A stretch of 64,000 nt of DNA from Pseudeuparius sepicola (Eukaryota; Arthropoda; Insecta; Coleoptera; Anthribidae), in the NCBI GenBank assembly GCA_963920635.1, contig OY987305.1, positions 26,312,876 to 26,376,875 on the forward strand. Reading direction: 5' to 3'. The translations under genes were made by a program, and so were the position numbers. Below the pieces are notes generated by a model, which was not told where the DNA came from, did not search any database, and saw only the letters and a program-made list of their open reading frames with translations. This document shows positions 35,228-47,683 of this stretch, piece by piece. Within the stretch, counting starts at the first letter, position 1; every line of letters begins with the position of its first letter.

Positions 35228-37062
35228 AGTTCAGTCAAATGGTACACAAGGAGGGTGCGAAGTGGAAAGTTCTGGTATAATTGTTTTTAGTGGTTTATTT
35301 CATGTTCTTTGAGGTGCTGAACACGAATCTGAAGTTGTCCAACAAACATTTTCGCGGCAAATATGAGAAATCATTAAAGAAACACTAAAAATAATGTTTG
35401 TTTAGTGATTTAGAGCTTATAACTTGCAAAGCAAGCTATTTACGCAAAAAGTGGCCCTATAGTAAAATAAACAAGAGAAAATTATCTACAATTTGACTGT
35501 CTTAACATTTTTTTGTAAGTCGTATAGTTTCCACGCAAAAGAGTGTTGAAATGATAGAAATAGGGAAATAAGTAGTTTTTGAAGAAACATTCCAATAAAA
35601 ATAACATCAGGCAGTACCCTCTAAAGAAATACTAGGGGGCGCTGCATTAGGCGCTGTGTTATGCTATACAACCCACAAAACGTTAAGAATAGGGGCGAAT
35701 ATACAGGGTGTCCCATAACTTATCCACCAAAGGGCAACAGGTGGTACTAGACGTAAAAATATACCGTGTGAGCCAAAAATGCCTTGGTAAAAGGTTGCTC
35801 GTTTAAAAGATACAGGGTGTTGAAAATAAAACTTGTTTTTCGAAAAATTTCAATAATTATAAAACCGTTGAAGGTATCTTATTCAAAATTGACACACTTG
35901 GGTTTTCGAAAGTGAGAAATCCGAATTCGGTACTAGTTTGAACCTAGTTCCTAGAGGGCGCTTGGTGCCAACTTCGTGTTGAATTAAATTCTGCATAATA
36001 TTTTACCCTGTGAAGCTGGGAATGTTTTGACGATGTAAAAAACATACTCTTGGTCAATATCGATATCGCAAGCCGTTTGCGAGATACTCATCTCTGAATG
36101 TAGAAACACCGAAAAAAAAAAAACAAATTTCGAAAATACACGGCAATTTATTCGAAATACAAAATGTTTTTATATTTACTTCAACAGATATTGAAAATGC
36201 CCCCCGTTTACCTCAAGTCACTTTCTTATGCTCTTTATTAAATGACGCCTCACATTCGGGAAGGTATTTTCAGCATTTTTAATATTATCGGTCGCTTGTT
36301 GAATTTTCTACACCATGTATCTTTTAAACGAGCAACATTTTACTAAGGCATTTTTGGCTCACACGGTATATTTTGACGTCTAGTACCACCTGTTGCCTTC
36401 TGGTGGATAAGTTATGGGACACCTTGTATATTCGATATGAATTTTGGGGCTGAAAATTGCGAACTTTCTCACAAAATTTCCGGGTAATATAAAATAAACG
36501 AATATTCGTTTTTCCAGAACCGAATATTTCCAAAAGATTCTCAATATATTGCAAAGTTCGAACTAAATATTCGCCACTCGCATCACTGCATGGAAGCCGT
36601 GTCTAAGAGGGCTCGTATACATAAATACATAAAAATTGTACAGAAATGCACGTCTTTTATTAACCTATACAATAATATTTACCTAGGTACATAAAAATTA
36701 TAAATTAATGGTTTTGCTGTTTTAATAAAATTACTGAAGTTCCTCCATGTTTCAATACTCTTTTGCATGGAAACCATACGACTTACAAAAAACTGTTAAG
36801 AGAGTTAAATTGTAGATAATTTTCTTCTCTTTATTTTACTACAAAATATCTTTTGCTTAAGTAGCTTGCTTTGCCAGTTATAAGGTGGAAACCACTAAAA
36901 ACACTATTTTTTATTGATTTTATTGATGATTTCTCATATTTGCCGTGAAAATTTTTGTTGGACAACTTCAGATTCGTGTTCAGCACTCCAAAAAACATAA
37001 AATAAACCACTAAAAACAATTACACCAAAACTTTCCATTTTAAACTACCGTTTGACTGAACT
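35228..37062. mobile_element. 1.8 kb foldback element, diverged arms
   Basis: The left arm (35228-35570) and right arm (about 36750-37062) are inverted relatives: AGTTCAGTCAAA at the left end pairs with TTTGACTGAACT at the right. Long matches surround GAACACGAATCTGAAGTTG and its complement. The inner part holds a younger MITE at 35704-36426. The frames 36324-36554 and 36831-37019 lie in the repeats. Confidence 0.7.
35704..36426. mobile_element. 723 bp foldback MITE (CAGGGTGTCCC ends)
   Basis: Terminal inverted repeats of about 125 bp (right end ACACCTTG with one change) are bounded by TA at 35702-35703 and 36427-36428. It is nested in the older 35228-37062 foldback. It is non-coding. Confidence 0.8.
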
Positions 37063-38378
37063 AATCGTCAAAAACAAAACTGTCCAAAGTTTGGATTTGC
37101 TGGTTATGTTGTCCGCTGTCAGCTGAAGGATATTTCACAATGTCCAATTATTTTTATTTCTTCTTCTTCTGAGCTAGCGTTCGGCAATTTTCGGGAACTA
37201 TTGTGACGTAGAAACCCCGTCTGCAAAACGAATGAAGATTTAAAAAATGTTCATATTATTTTCAAATTATTAATTAATGCAAGACGTTTGAGGAAAGTTA
37301 TATGTAATAGTAGTGTAATTTGGTGATACTTCATCCGCTGATTAGCATTTTATCTCGAAATTCGATTAGAGGAAACTTCCCTATTTTTAAGACTAGAATA
37401 CTCTATTAATATATAAAAAATATCGGGTATACCCTACTTTTTGTTAATAATTGGTAGTTTTAATTTTTTATTATGTTGTCCCGGAGACATGCAATAAAGT
37501 GATTTTTATTTTTTTTCTAAAAAACGAAGCGAGATACGAGAATAATTCAAGAGACAAAAAAGTTGTATTTTTAGTTGCTGAATGCAAAAAAAAGTTAAAA
37601 AAAGGCTGTGGGGCACTTTTTTTTACAAAATTATTGGTTAAGGTGTCCTCGGGACGCCACTGTACTTAATAATTTTAATCTAGTAGGGGCTAAATTAGCA
37701 TCTTTCTACCATAAATAACACTGCCAAATTTCAACAAAATCGGCTAAAGGATTATTAATATATTTACGAAAAATCGATTTTTTAAGAAGAGTTTGACACC
37801 CTGTATCTTGAAAAGGAAGCATTACCGGACCTATGTTTATATAAACTTTTCGTCTTAGAATCACTCGAAGATTCACCACTTGAATTTTTTCGCACTTATT
37901 CATTTACACCCTGTATATATAAACACACCCACACATTACATCAAACTTGTTATGGCGGTTAGGGGGTGCCCTGATAGCCATATGGATTTTTCTGCAAAAA
38001 TAGCTTCCAAAAAAACGGTCTTGCCTGTCTCTTTTGTAGTATTTCATTCTAAATAAAAGGTTCTCCATCCACATTTTTGTATCTGTCACTGTAAACTTAT
38101 TTTTTTATTTTCTTCAAGCCAAGTCTATTGCCTGACTGGACATATAAAAGTAGAAAAAAATGTTCCTTTGTCGTCAAGTTGTTTCATGTCCTGTATCTTG
38201 ATTAGAAAAATAGTTTTGAAAAAGGAACTCATTTGTTATACTTTTTTACTGTCCTGCTAAGAACACTAACTTGTATATAAAAAAATCGTGGCGGATACAA
38301 GAAAGTGGATATCGCCGTGTACCGGATAGCAGTAAGTTAATAAAATACACATCCATATCACAGTTATTATTTCTTCAG
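37063..38378. other. non-coding DNA upstream of the RpL17 exon (probable intron)
   Basis: The region ends in a 3' splice site at 38377-38378. ACACCCTGTAT occurs twice in the same orientation (about 37797 and 37910) and TGTCCTGTATCTTG at 38188, suggesting ends of MITEs with no clear partners. I could not find earlier RpL17 exons here. Confidence 0.5.
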
Positions 38379-38576
38379 GTCAACAGGGCTGCCTGCTTAA
38401 GACGTCGCACGTACCGTGCTCATGGTAGGATCAATCCATACATGTCATCCCCCTGCCACATTGAGTTGTGGTTGACAGAGGGCGAGACTACCCCAGAATC
38501 ACCTAAGAAGGACAGCAAGAAAGGTGCGGGGGAAAAGTCAAAAAAGACGAAACCTGCTGCAGTGACGGCACACTGA
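38379..38576 (+). CDS. RpL17: ribosomal protein L17 (uL22), last exon
   Basis: The exon opens after a pyrimidine-rich acceptor (TTATTTCTTCAG) with [20 protein letters not shown], then [10 protein letters not shown], the highly conserved C-terminal core of eukaryotic L17. Codons for 65 residues precede TGA at 38574-38576. The tail is Lys/Ser-rich ([16 protein letters not shown]) and variable, as usual in this family. L17 is a large-subunit protein lining the exit tunnel of the cytosolic ribosome. The first roughly 110-120 residues expected must lie in other exons, which I cannot find in this window. The reading frame continues upstream of the splice site by chance and should not be used as the start. 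Intron plus polyadenylation signal argue against a processed pseudogene. Confidence 0.92.
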   Translation, partial: VNRAACLRRRTYRAHGRINPYMSSPCHIELWLTEGETTPESPKKDSKKGAGEKSKKTKPAAVTAH

Positions 38577-38614
38577 ATGTCTTAATTTAATTTTATTATA
38601 TCGGTGAAAGTAAT

Positions 38615-38620
38615 AATAAA
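38615..38620 (+). terminator. polyadenylation signal AATAAA of RpL17
   Basis: AATAAA lies 39 bp after the stop codon and is followed by a T-rich stretch. Spacing fits the short 3' UTRs of ribosomal protein genes. Confidence 0.75.
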
Positions 38621-39298
38621 TTGTTTTTTTTTTAATCTCTGTCAACTAAATTTGACTTCACTGCTAATTGTAACTTTTGCACTGGGTAACATCCCCCTTA
38701 ATTTGTGACGATCTCAGTGATGAAGTAATAAACTATTACTTCATTTTTTGAAAAGAATGCCCAGGAAGGTCAACAATTTGGTTAGTTTTTTGTTCTCAAA
38801 CTGCCTTTACCCCATTAAATAATTTTTTAAAAGGAACCATTCCAGGATCATTTGAAAAGATTGTTCAACTAGCAATACAATAGTTAAAAAGTCACATATT
38901 ATTTTATACGTGTAATGGGGAACTTGCCCAAAAATTAAATTTGAAAAATATTACTTTCAAACGTAATTTATTGCCATTAAATGAACCACAGTTCACAAAA
39001 AAACTCATTTTTTTATTTTTTTGTAATAATAAATGTAAGCAATTAAAAACTGCATCATTCAAATCATTCTTGTAATGTGCCCTCCTTGGTTGTGACGTCA
39101 AGCAGATCATTGGTGGTGGCGCCTCTGGTAGGCGGCAGCACCATGTATAAACTAATATGGTTGGCACATGTATAAAAACTACAGCACCACACACGCTTTG
39201 TTTAGACGATAACGTCCCATCCTTGTATATCCATCTTATTATAGTCTATCTCAGTCTTGATAACGTTTGAAAGGAGTGCTGTATTAAATAATTATTTA
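38621..39298. other. downstream intergenic DNA
   Basis: No recognisable gene. The minus frame 38904-39194 has no family features. Confidence 0.5.
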
Positions 39299-39408
39299 CA
39301 TTGCGAGATGCGTAAGCGCACTTTTTTGACCGAGGAGGTTGTTTAACGCCTCTGGTCTTAAAACTATCTCAGAGGCCAAAAAGAGCTTACGCATCGAGCA
39401 ATATATTA
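39299..39408. repeat. 110 bp hairpin
   Basis: ATTGCGAGATGCGTAAGC at the left pairs with GCTTACGCATCGAGCAAT at the right, and a second inner match (CCTCTGG/CAGAGG) is visible. Probably a small MITE. Confidence 0.6.
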
Positions 39409-39497
39409 CATTTTTCCTGCTACCGAGAATTTCATATTAGGTAGGTAGGTACTTTGAATTTAAATTCACTATGGAGTAGATTGTGAGTTTTTGTATA

Positions 39498-39839
39498 CAG
39501 GGTGTCACAAAAAAGTAGGGCAAACCAAACTTGTAGTTTTTTATGGAAACACTCGATTTTTTCTGATTTCGAAAATATGTAGGTATGTCATGTATGTAGG
39601 TATGTCAGGTATATTTGTGTCACTCGTTTGAAAGTTACAGAGTGTTGAAATATCGATTTTTTGGAAGTTGCATCGGTTGTAAAATGTTTTGTTGTATTCT
39701 TTTTTGTCACACCCCCTATAACAACGGTTGACACTATCAAAAAATATAAAATTCCCCACAACTTTCATTTGAAACGTTTTTTTCTATCTTGAAAAATAAA
39801 AAAGTTAAGGGGGGTGGGATTCTTTCTTGACACACCCTG
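39498..39839. mobile_element. 342 bp TA-flanked MITE
   Basis: It begins CAGGGTGTCACAAAAAAG and ends with the inverted partner TTGACACACCCTG. TA lies at 39496-39497 and 39840-39841. The termini match well only over roughly 8-12 bp. Confidence 0.6.
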
Positions 39840-40202
39840 TACATCGTTGGGCAAGCCTACCAATGATCAATATTATGAAGGAACTTATGTTGCATGGTGG
39901 ATTGTAAAAAACAAAGATGAAGATATACTCTATTTCGTTGAGATGATAATTATCTTCTTTGATTATACCATAGAGAAGACAGATCACAGGGAGGTCAATT
40001 ATCAAACATCAAATTAATTCCAACTTTAAAAGGCAAAAATAACCTTTTTTAATCTGCCATTTCTAAAAGTTTCATTCAAAACTGTAATGAAATGAAGAGT
40101 GCAGTTGAGCTCCATTTTTAGTGGGGCCATATAATATGGCCCATATTTGACAAGATAAGCTGTCTGCATTCTGTCATCTCTGTGATTATAGCCAGTAAAT
40201 TA

Positions 40203-40651
40203 AACTCTATCCATCCAACAAACGGTGTGTGTCAAAACAATATCACGATAAGGTCACGTGGTTGGTAAATGCCAAGATGCTTGTACAGTCGCATTAAGGT
40301 TCGATCAGAACTATATTATATTAAAATTTTAAAAACCTATGAATAATTGCAAAATTGCTGATCTGCCGTTTCTTCAGATGTATCCATACTCGACATTTAA
40401 AAAAATGAAAATTCCAAAACACTCCACAAGATCTATTTCAATTGAACACAGACCGTTAGGTTGGGAGCGTTTAAACACAACTGCGAATGCCGGACCTGTT
40501 AAAAAAGTGACCAGCATTCCGCGGACCGTTTGAAATACCATGCTATTGGCCAGAAGTTAAAGGCTTGTCTGCTTTGCCCAATTAATGCATACGCATGTGA
40601 TTGATCATGCACTGGTCACTGTTTTGACGTACTCCGTTTGTTGGAGTATAG
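40203..40651. repeat. inverted repeat around CCAACAAACGG
   Basis: About 32 bp near 40203-40237 (CCAACAAACGGTGTG, GTCAAAAC) is inverted near 40621-40651. The enclosed frame 40339-40533 has no recognised family. It may be a worn foldback element. Confidence 0.4.
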
Positions 40652-40918
40652 TATAAATCATACGGAGTGAATCATAAATCATAATCTGACCCTAACAATA
40701 AGATCATATACACATCCGCCTGCATTCACCATCTAATCGCCTCTAACTGAACTCTATTGCAAATACCAATTTAAATTTCAAATCAATTTAAATGAACCGG
40801 CCAGCAACAGCTTTCTGAACAGCTGTGAAACTATTATAGGTTTTTAAAAACTGATCTGTACTAAACAAGAGTTTCCAAACTGCATTATGGTCTACTTATT
40901 ACTTAAGGAATACCTATA

Positions 40919-42250
40919 ATAATAATAATACTTTATTGCTATAGATCTAAGAATAGATATTATTGACATAGTCAAGAAAGTAAAAACTGTAAAAAGTTAA
41001 CATAATTTTAAATTTAAAACACATGACAAAATTACTAGACAAAACTAGAAACAAGAGTCGAGGACTGAGATGAGGTCTTCAAAAACTCTGAAAAACTATA
41101 AAAGCATTTATGTCGAAGCTTAAAAATTTAATACTTAACAAACTTTCTCAATACTATCATTATGACTTGAAAGTATGCCAAGCAGTAAGTTATACAGGAT
41201 GGTCAAACTTTTAGGAACAAAACTTCAGCAAAAAGTCAAAATAAGTAGATTTTTCCGTATAAAATGTATCGAAATCCTAATGGATTTCGGTATACATTGT
41301 GTAAAAATTTAATTTAATTTTCAAGTTTTATTTTTACTAATGGAAGACAGCTAAGGCAAACATATTTGGTACAGTTTAGACACTATGCTATAAATTAAAA
41401 ATAATTCGGCCTGTCTACTTCCACTAGTGCTGGAGAGGCAGGGGTCAAATAAAAATGAATTTTTCCTTAATACAATTTTTCCATAAAACCTACATAAAGG
41501 GCACTTTACTGGTGAGAAAAATTAGTTTTGGAAACTTGTTCAGAACTAAAAACTGAGTAGGTGTGCCAAATTTCCTAGGCCCAATTTGATTTTCTTCTAC
41601 TGAAAATTTAAAATTCACTAAAATTAATTCTTAGTCAATAATAGTTTTTTCTTCAAATTGATTGCAAAATTTAGTGAAGGCAAAAAAATACTCTTCCAGT
41701 GGCGTACATTTTTTTATTAAAAAATGTGATGGTTGACCCCTGCCTCTCCGGCACTGGTGGAAGTAGACAGGCAGATTTATTTTTAATTAATGGTATTTAA
41801 TATGTGTATAAACTGTACCAAATATGTTTGGCATAGCTGTGTTCCTTTAGGGAAAAAAATGAATTTTGATCAACTGTAACGAAAACGGTTAGGATTTCGA
41901 TACATGTTTATATGAAAAAGTCTACTTGTTTCGATGTTTTCTATAGATTTTTACCCCTAAAAGTTTGACCACCCTTTATAAGGACATTATGGTCGTACTA
42001 TCACTATATCACTAATAGGAGTGTCTCTTGGTGAAACTAAGCGTTCTGAAGGTCTTCCACACAACTGAATTGATGTGTTGGTTAAATGATAAGCTACTGT
42101 CAAACATGACACCAAGGTCACTAACTGACATGCTAAAAATAATAGAATCTGTCCAGTGTGAAGACGGCTAATGTTTTTGAAGCCAGCCACCAGTATAATA
42201 CTATGGGATTCAAATGTTGAAAAAAACATTGACAACTTCATTCTGTCCAT
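40919..42250 (-). pseudogene. LINE 3' end (RT C-terminus and tail), split by a foldback
   Basis: On the minus strand, VSDLGVMFDSSLSFNQHINS and TLSFTKRHS (about 42,130-42,020) match the post-palm region of jockey/CR1-type reverse transcriptases. The LINE then runs into the 41195-41976 foldback and resumes on its other side, ending in AATAAAG and a (TAT)n/(ATA)n tail at 40919-40940. The 87-codon frame listed at 41987-42250 is a different, meaningless frame of the same DNA. There is no active-site box; it is a dead 5'-truncated copy. Confidence 0.75.
41195..41976. mobile_element. 782 bp foldback element nested in a LINE
   Basis: Termini CAGGATGGTCAAACTTTTAGG and its inverted partner (CCTAAAAGTTTGACCACCCTTT) are bounded by TA. 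Matched internal blocks include CCTGTCTACTTCCAC near 41411 and its complement near 41757, and TTTCGATACAT-like motifs. It is non-coding. Confidence 0.75.
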
Positions 42251-42419
42251 TCACATCGTATTTTCACAGAAATGTTGATAGTGACCCTTAGTAAACAAAT
42301 TCAACACTGATCCTAAGTATTTAGCAAGGGAATTCCAAATGATCCTAGATGCTCAAATCCTTGATTGAAAAAAATCGTCTGGTAAAAACTACCCCCAGAG
42401 AGTATTTGGTCAGATTATC

Positions 42420-42619
42420 NNNNNNNNNNNNNNNNNNNNNNNNNNNNNNNNNNNNNNNNNNNNNNNNNNNNNNNNNNNNNNNNNNNNNNNNNNNNNNNNN
42501 NNNNNNNNNNNNNNNNNNNNNNNNNNNNNNNNNNNNNNNNNNNNNNNNNNNNNNNNNNNNNNNNNNNNNNNNNNNNNNNNNNNNNNNNNNNNNNNNNNNN
42601 NNNNNNNNNNNNNNNNNNN
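42420..42619. other. assembly gap, 200 N
   Basis: Exactly 200 undetermined bases, a typical fixed-size scaffold gap. The open frames drawn across it are artefacts. Confidence 0.99.
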
Positions 42620-44096
42620 GAATCTCAAAATTACTATATGGAATTTCACAAAAAATAATGTGGTAGCTGTGTGTTCACAAATAAGATGAAAACATTAAAT
42701 CCAGAGACTTGCCATCAATAGACTGCGCGTACCGCATCTAAGGTGTTGTCGACACAACTATGCACCCACAAAAACTCTGCGGGCACATAAATCGTGTCCT
42801 CCCAGGCGTCCGCGAGTTATTACTTCGTTAGGTCCTAAAAAGATGACACGGGACCTGACCAATTAAATGGGAACTTTTTAAACGTTGGTCTCTTCTACAA
42901 CAAGTGAAGGTCCAAACAATACATATTAATTTCAGACAAGAACTAATATGAAAGTGAGATAAGCGGTCAGAATTTTAGCATAAGTGTAGCAGAATTCCTC
43001 TGTATTTCTGCCCAACAAGACCTTTACAGATTCTGAGGAACTTCAAATTTAGCCGAAAAATTACATGATATATTTACACTTTAAATTCCAGAAATTTGTG
43101 TCAAAGAGTAGTTTCGGAAAACCGTTTGACTCTCAGAAAATATTACTTCCTTTACAACGTTTTTTTAAAAAGTTCCAATTCATTATATCATATATTCATC
43201 TCTGATGCCACAAAATATTTAACGCCACGTAGAAAGACGGGTTCCAAAGGTCTCTATGTATAATCTATGATAAGTGTTCAGAATATGGATAAACGATCTG
43301 ATAAACACAAAAATTTAGGATTATTCATTGACATAGAAAGTAAGTCAAGATCATACTGGTTTTTCTCAGCTATGGATCTCCAGGAGGTATACTAAATAAC
43401 CAGACAGCTAAGTAAGTTCGAGGACGCCTACAAGAGCTTTGCAGAAATTCAATCCTCTGCTTTCGCTAAATGTGTACGGGTGTCCCAGTTAACGTGATAA
43501 ACCTGATATTCTCCTTAATTTTAAAGATAAATTCTTTGTTCGAAAACCAAACTTGTGTAGAATTTTCCGACGAATTCGACTGTGAAGTCAACTGAATATA
43601 CGGTGTGTTGTAAAAAGTTATATAAAAAAATACCGTTTCCATAAATTTTGAAGTTGATTTTAAGACGAAATGTTAGTAATGAGTATACGGGAGTAACTAA
43701 AAATGTCGGTTTCATAGCTGACTCCGGTCTTTACCGAAGTGAGCCATCAACTTTGTCAGATCTTTTTGAGACAACCTGAGATTTTGGTCTTTTAAGTTCC
43801 TTTTGTCTCTCCCAATTCCAACCATATATTTATTATATAGTTATCACTAACTATAAATTTTTAGATTCACCATGCCAAGGATGTGACCTTCGTATAATCA
43901 ACGAAATTTATCAAAAAATAAAAATTTACGGCTTGGTTATTTTTAGCGATAACTATATAAAAATATATATGGTTGGAATTGGGAGAACAAAAGGAACTTA
44001 AAACCAAATATACAGGTTGTCTTAAAAATCTGACAAAGTGATGCTAATCTTCCGGTAAGACTGGAATCAGAAATGAAAACCGACACTTTTTCGCTA
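42620..44096 (-). repeat. error-rich inverted copy of the P-element region
   Basis: Reverse complement of about 33,060-34,539 (and thus of 44.1-45.165 kb). The right terminal repeat of the P element is recognisable at about 42,702-42,731 in inverted form, followed by its transposase sequence and the foldback at about 43,480. Compared with the direct copies it has frequent single-base deletions, insertions and substitutions, like an uncorrected long read. At about 44,097, inside the foldback arm, the sequence switches to the direct orientation. Confidence 0.9.
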
Positions 44097-45848
44097 CTCC
44101 CCGTATACTCATTACTAACATTTCGTGTTAAAATCCAACTTCAAAATTTTATGGAAAACGGTATTTTTTTAAATAACTTTTTAACAACACCCGGTATATT
44201 CAGTTTGACTTCACATTCGAATTCCTCGGAAAATTCTACACAAGTTTGGTTTTCGAACAAAGAATTTATCTTTAAAATTACGGAGAAAATCAGGTTTATC
44301 ACGTTAACTGGGACACCCTGTACACAATTAGCGAAAGCAGAGGATGAAATTTCTGCAAAAGTCTCTTGTAGGCGTCCTCGAACTACTTAGCTGTCGGGTT
44401 ATTGTTATTATAACCTCCTGGAGATCTCATAGCTGAGAAAAACAGTATGATCTTGACTTACTTTCTATGTCAAGAAATAATCCAAAATTTTTGTGTTTAT
44501 CAGATCGTTTACCATATTCTGAACACTTATCATAGATATAATGAGACCTTTGAAACCCGTCTTTCTACGTGTCGTTAAAATATTTTGTGCATCAAGAGTA
44601 TGAATATATGATATAATGAATGGAACTTTTAAAAAACGTTGTAAAGGAAGTAATATTTTCTAGAGTCAACGGTTTTCCGAAACTACTCTTTGACAACAAA
44701 TTTCTGGAATTTAAAGTGTAAAATATATCATTAATTTTTCGGCAAAATTTGAAGTTCCCTCAGAATCTGTAAAGGTCTTTGTTGCAGAAATACAGAGAAT
44801 CTGCTACACTTATGCTAAAAATCTGGACCGCTAATCTCACTTTCATAATTATTTCTTGTCTGAAATTAATATGTATTGTTTGACCTTCACTTTGTTGTAA
44901 AGAGACCAACGTTTTAAAAAGTTCCCATTTAATTGGTCGTCCGTGTTCATCTTTTTTAGGACCTAACGAAGTAATAACTCGCGGACGCCGGACACGATTT
45001 ATTGCCCCGCAGAGTTTTGTGGGTTGCATAGTGTGTCGACAACACCTTAGATGCGTTACGCGCAGTCTATTGATGGCAAGTCTCTGGATTTAATGTTTTC
45101 ATCTTATTTGGAATACCATGTACACAATTATTTTTTGTGAAATTCCATATATAATTTTGAGATTCACTAGAACAAAACTAAATTTGTATTAATTTTAATT
45201 TATGTACTATGGCATTCTCGAAATAAGAATCTCCAAGCATTTTTGTTTTTGGATTTTTTCTATGTCTAATAGATCAATCAAAAATCGGGACGAAAGTTAA
45301 AATTCAAAGTCATATATTTCAAACTTTAGTAAAGATATTACAGGATTTTATACATCATTTTACTAGGATTATGGCCCGATTTTTTCATTATTTTTAAAAT
45401 AATCTTTACTTTAGACAGTGCCAGAAATGTCAATGCATAACTGTATAATTAAATTATAATTTAAAGACAATAAGGAAAACAGAAATTTAAGTTTTTGGAA
45501 AAAGAACATTTTGTTTAAAACTATATTTTATTGTCATATTAAATTTATGTTTATTTTAAATAGGGATTACAAGTTACTTTAAAAGTAGAAGCAAAGCGTA
45601 AAATTAGAAATGCAAATAAAATATATACGTATAACACTGATAAACTTGTACTTGTAAAGGATAAATATATACCTAAGCTGTAAACCCATAAATTAATTAC
45701 ATTAAAGGATAATTTAATCTGTGATTTCCTACTACCTTTCCCCACAGTAAATAGAAAAATTAATCCTTTATACTCGTGCCTTCCTCTTCTTTATTATTGT
45801 TTAGACTAGAAGATAATAATAAATAATATGTTTCTATGACAAAAGCTA

Positions 45849-47683
45849 TCTAGTTCAGTCAAATGGTACACAAGGAGGGTGCGAAGTGGAAAGTTCTGGT
45901 ATAATTGTTTTTAGTGGTTTATTTCATGTTCTTTGAGGTGCTGAACACGAATCTGAAGTTGTCCAACAAACATTTTCGCGGCAAATATGAGAAATCATTA
46001 AAGAAACACTAAAAATAATGTTTGTTTAGTGATTTAGAGCTTATAACTTGCAAAGCAAGCTATTTACGCAAAAAGTGGCCCTATAGTAAAATAAACAAGA
46101 GAAAATTATCTACAATTTGACTGTCTTAACATTTTTTTGTAAGTCGTATAGTTTCCACGCAAAAGAGTGTTGAAATGATAGAAATAGGGAAATAAGTAGT
46201 TTTTGAAGAAACATTCCAATAAAAATAACATCAGCAGTACCCTCTAAAGAAATACTAGGGGGCGCTGCATTAGGCGCTGTGTTATGCTATACAACCCACA
46301 AAACGTTAAGAATAGGGGCGAATATACAGGGTGTCCCATAACTTATCCACCAAAGGGCAACAGGTGGTACTAGACGTAAAAATATACCGTGTGAGCCAAA
46401 AATGCCTTGGTAAAAGGTTGCTCGTTTAAAAGATACAGGGTGTTGAAAATAAAACTTGTTTTTCGAAAATTTCAATAATTATAAAACCGTTGAAGGTATC
46501 TTATTCAAAATTGACACACTTGGGTTTTCGAAAGTGAGAAATCCGAATTCGGTACTAGTTTGAACCTAGTTCCTAGAGGGCGCTTGGTGCCAACTTCGTG
46601 TTGAATTAAATTCTGCATAATATTTTACCCTGTGAAGCTGGGAATGTTTTGACGATGTAAAAAACATACTCTTGGTCAATATCGATATCGCAAGCCGTTT
46701 GCGAGATACTCATCTCTGAATGTAGAAACACCGAAAAAAAAAAACAAATTTCGAAAATACACGGCAATTTATTCGAAATACAAAATGTTTTTATATTTAC
46801 TTCAACAGATATTGAAAATGCCCCCCGTTTACCTCAAGTCACTTTCTTATGCTCTTTATTAAATGACGCCTCACATTCGGGAAGGTATTTTCAGCATTTT
46901 TAATATTATCGGTCGCTTGTTGAATTTTCTACACCATGTATCTTTTAAACGAGCAACATTTTACTAAGGCATTTTTGGCTCACACGGTATATTTTGACGT
47001 CTAGTACCACCTGTTGCCTTCTGGTGGATAAGTTATGGGACACCTTGTATATTCGATATGAATTTTGGGGCTGAAAATTGCGAACTTTCTCACAAAATTT
47101 CCGGGTAATATAAAATAAACGAATATTCGTTTTTCCAGAACCGAATATTTCCAAAAGATTCTCAATATATTGCAAAGTTCGAACTAAATATTCGCCACTC
47201 GCATCACTGCATGGAAGCCGTGTCTAAGAGGGCTCGTATACATAAATACATAAAAATTGTACAGAAATGCACGTCTTTTATTAACCTATACAATAATATT
47301 TACCTAGGTACATAAAAATTATAAATTAATGGTTTTGCTGTTTTAATAAAATTACTGAAGTTCCTCCATGTTTCAATACTCTTTTGCATGGAAACCATAC
47401 GACTTACAAAAAACTGTTAAGAGAGTTAAATTGTAGATAATTTTCTTCTCTTTATTTTACTACAAAATATCTTTTGCTTAAGTAGCTTGCTTTGCCAGTT
47501 ATAAGGTGGAAACCACTAAAAACACTATTTTTTATTGATTTTATTGATGATTTCTCATATTTGCCGTGAAAATTTTTGTTGGACAACTTCAGATTCGTGT
47601 TCAGCACTCCAAAAAACATAAAATAAACCACTAAAAACAATTACACCAAAACTTTCCATTTTAAACTACCGTTTGACTGAACT
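45849..47683. mobile_element. 1.8 kb foldback and nested MITE, second copy
   Basis: Counterpart of 35228-37062, with the inner CAGGGTGTCCC MITE at 46327-47047. See those entries. Confidence 0.75.

Larger units (their letters stand above)
33470..42419 (+). repeat. copy 1 of a near-identical 8.95 kb direct repeat
   Basis: Repeated at 44097-53040. The offset is 10,627 bp at the start and 10,621 bp at the end. The change comes from about six one-base gaps, all in runs of two or more identical bases (near 34505, 35055, 35106, 35613, 35850 and 36120). I found no substitution in the parts I compared. It ends exactly at the N gap. Confidence 0.95.

Noticed and set aside
41987..42250. An 87-residue protein on the minus strand
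   Set aside because: Another frame of the same DNA gives a clear LINE reverse transcriptase match.
42349..42666. Open frames across the N gap on both strands
   Set aside because: They consist mainly of undetermined bases.
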